Below are positions 5,179-5,254 of a stretch of DNA of 5,254 bases, in pieces. The stretch is from positions 1-5,254 of the forward strand of contig JAIROD010000137.1 in assembly GCA_031257725.1 (NCBI GenBank), in the 5' to 3' direction. How positions within the stretch are numbered: position 1 is the stretch's first letter; each line of letters begins with the position of its first letter. Position numbers and translations under genes: made by a program. The notes under the pieces are model-generated. The model was not told the DNA's origin, searched no databases, and saw only the letters and a program-made list of their open reading frames with translations. The DNA is from Planctomycetaceae bacterium (GTDB taxonomy: Bacteria; Planctomycetota; Planctomycetia; Pirellulales; Thermoguttaceae).

Positions 5179-5254
5179 TTACCACCCCTGCCCCCTCCGA
5201 AGGAGGGGAATAATTCCCCTCCTTCGGAGGGGGCAGGGGTGGTCATTCGGAGGA
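5179..5254. repeat. GC-rich double-hairpin repeat, right copy
   Basis: Positions 5181-5209 and 5215-5243 are a perfect 29-bp inverted repeat around the loop ATAAT. It matches 1-75 almost throughout, including the tail CATTCGGAGGA, apart from one extra base in the left arm, one loop base and a small rearrangement in the right arm. A T-run (5174-5180) sits directly to its left, so a transcript read leftward would pass the hairpin and then an A-run, not a U-run. The copy may continue past the window end. Confidence 0.9.

Larger units (their letters stand above)
4073..5254. other. Gene-free repeat cluster
   Basis: No credible protein gene or RNA gene is recognised in these 1,180 bp. The stretch holds, in order, the left inverted-repeat arm (4112-4249), A/T-rich sequence without a feature I can name (4250-4367), the CTGAATAG repeat (4368-4412), a small hairpin (4477-4506), a TCTGC tandem repeat (4619-4656), the right arm (4672-4800), the 252-bp nested palindrome (4841-5092), the 18-bp inverted repeat (5137-5154) and the right double hairpin (5179-5254). 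No transposase or recognisable remnant is present, so any mobility would have to be supplied from elsewhere. Confidence 0.7.

Overview
The window looks like an AT-rich chromosomal stretch of a bacterium, most likely a planctomycete. The ROK protein carries a GHLEAYSSATAVARR block and an AAAYGEYWIG block of the kind I recall from planctomycete ROK/glucokinase homologues. It sits beside a compact Hanks-type Ser/Thr kinase, and none of the four starts has a convincing Shine-Dalgarno sequence. The assignment rests on remembered family features, not on a search, so it is moderate only. The presence of fliJ says the organism is, or was, flagellated.

All four recognisable genes lie on the minus strand and read towards position 1. 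In order of transcription they are: fliJ (4072-3632), a flagellar export chaperone; a ROK-family sugar-kinase homologue (3306-2242) with several changed active-site residues; a cytosolic Ser/Thr protein kinase (2203-1343) that starts 38 bp after the ROK stop and is probably co-transcribed with it; and an OleD/3-beta-HSD-like NAD(P)-dependent reductase (1121-120). No flagellar, olefin-pathway or sugar-transport partners are visible, so the genes do not form one obvious pathway.

The striking part is the non-coding DNA. The gaps at 1122-1342, 3307-3631 and 4073-5254 are densely filled with several families of palindromic, repeated elements: (i) a GC-rich double-hairpin repeat at both extreme ends of the window in direct orientation (1-75 and 5179-5254); (ii) an 18-bp sequence next to each of those, in inverted orientation (101-118 and 5137-5154); (iii) a family containing CGGGGCAAGC and CGTTAAC, three copies, two of them arms of a 130-bp inverted repeat (4112-4249 and 4672-4800); (iv) a family with CTGAATAG ends and GTCCCGTTAGGGAC hairpins, including a 252-bp nested palindrome (4841-5092) and a 47-bp inverted pair around fliJ; and (v) two short-period degenerate tandem repeats (3479-3520 and 4619-4656). 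No transposase, tRNA, rRNA or standard CRISPR array is present. The 1,180-bp region 4073-5254 has no credible gene and reads as a cluster of nested miniature repeats.
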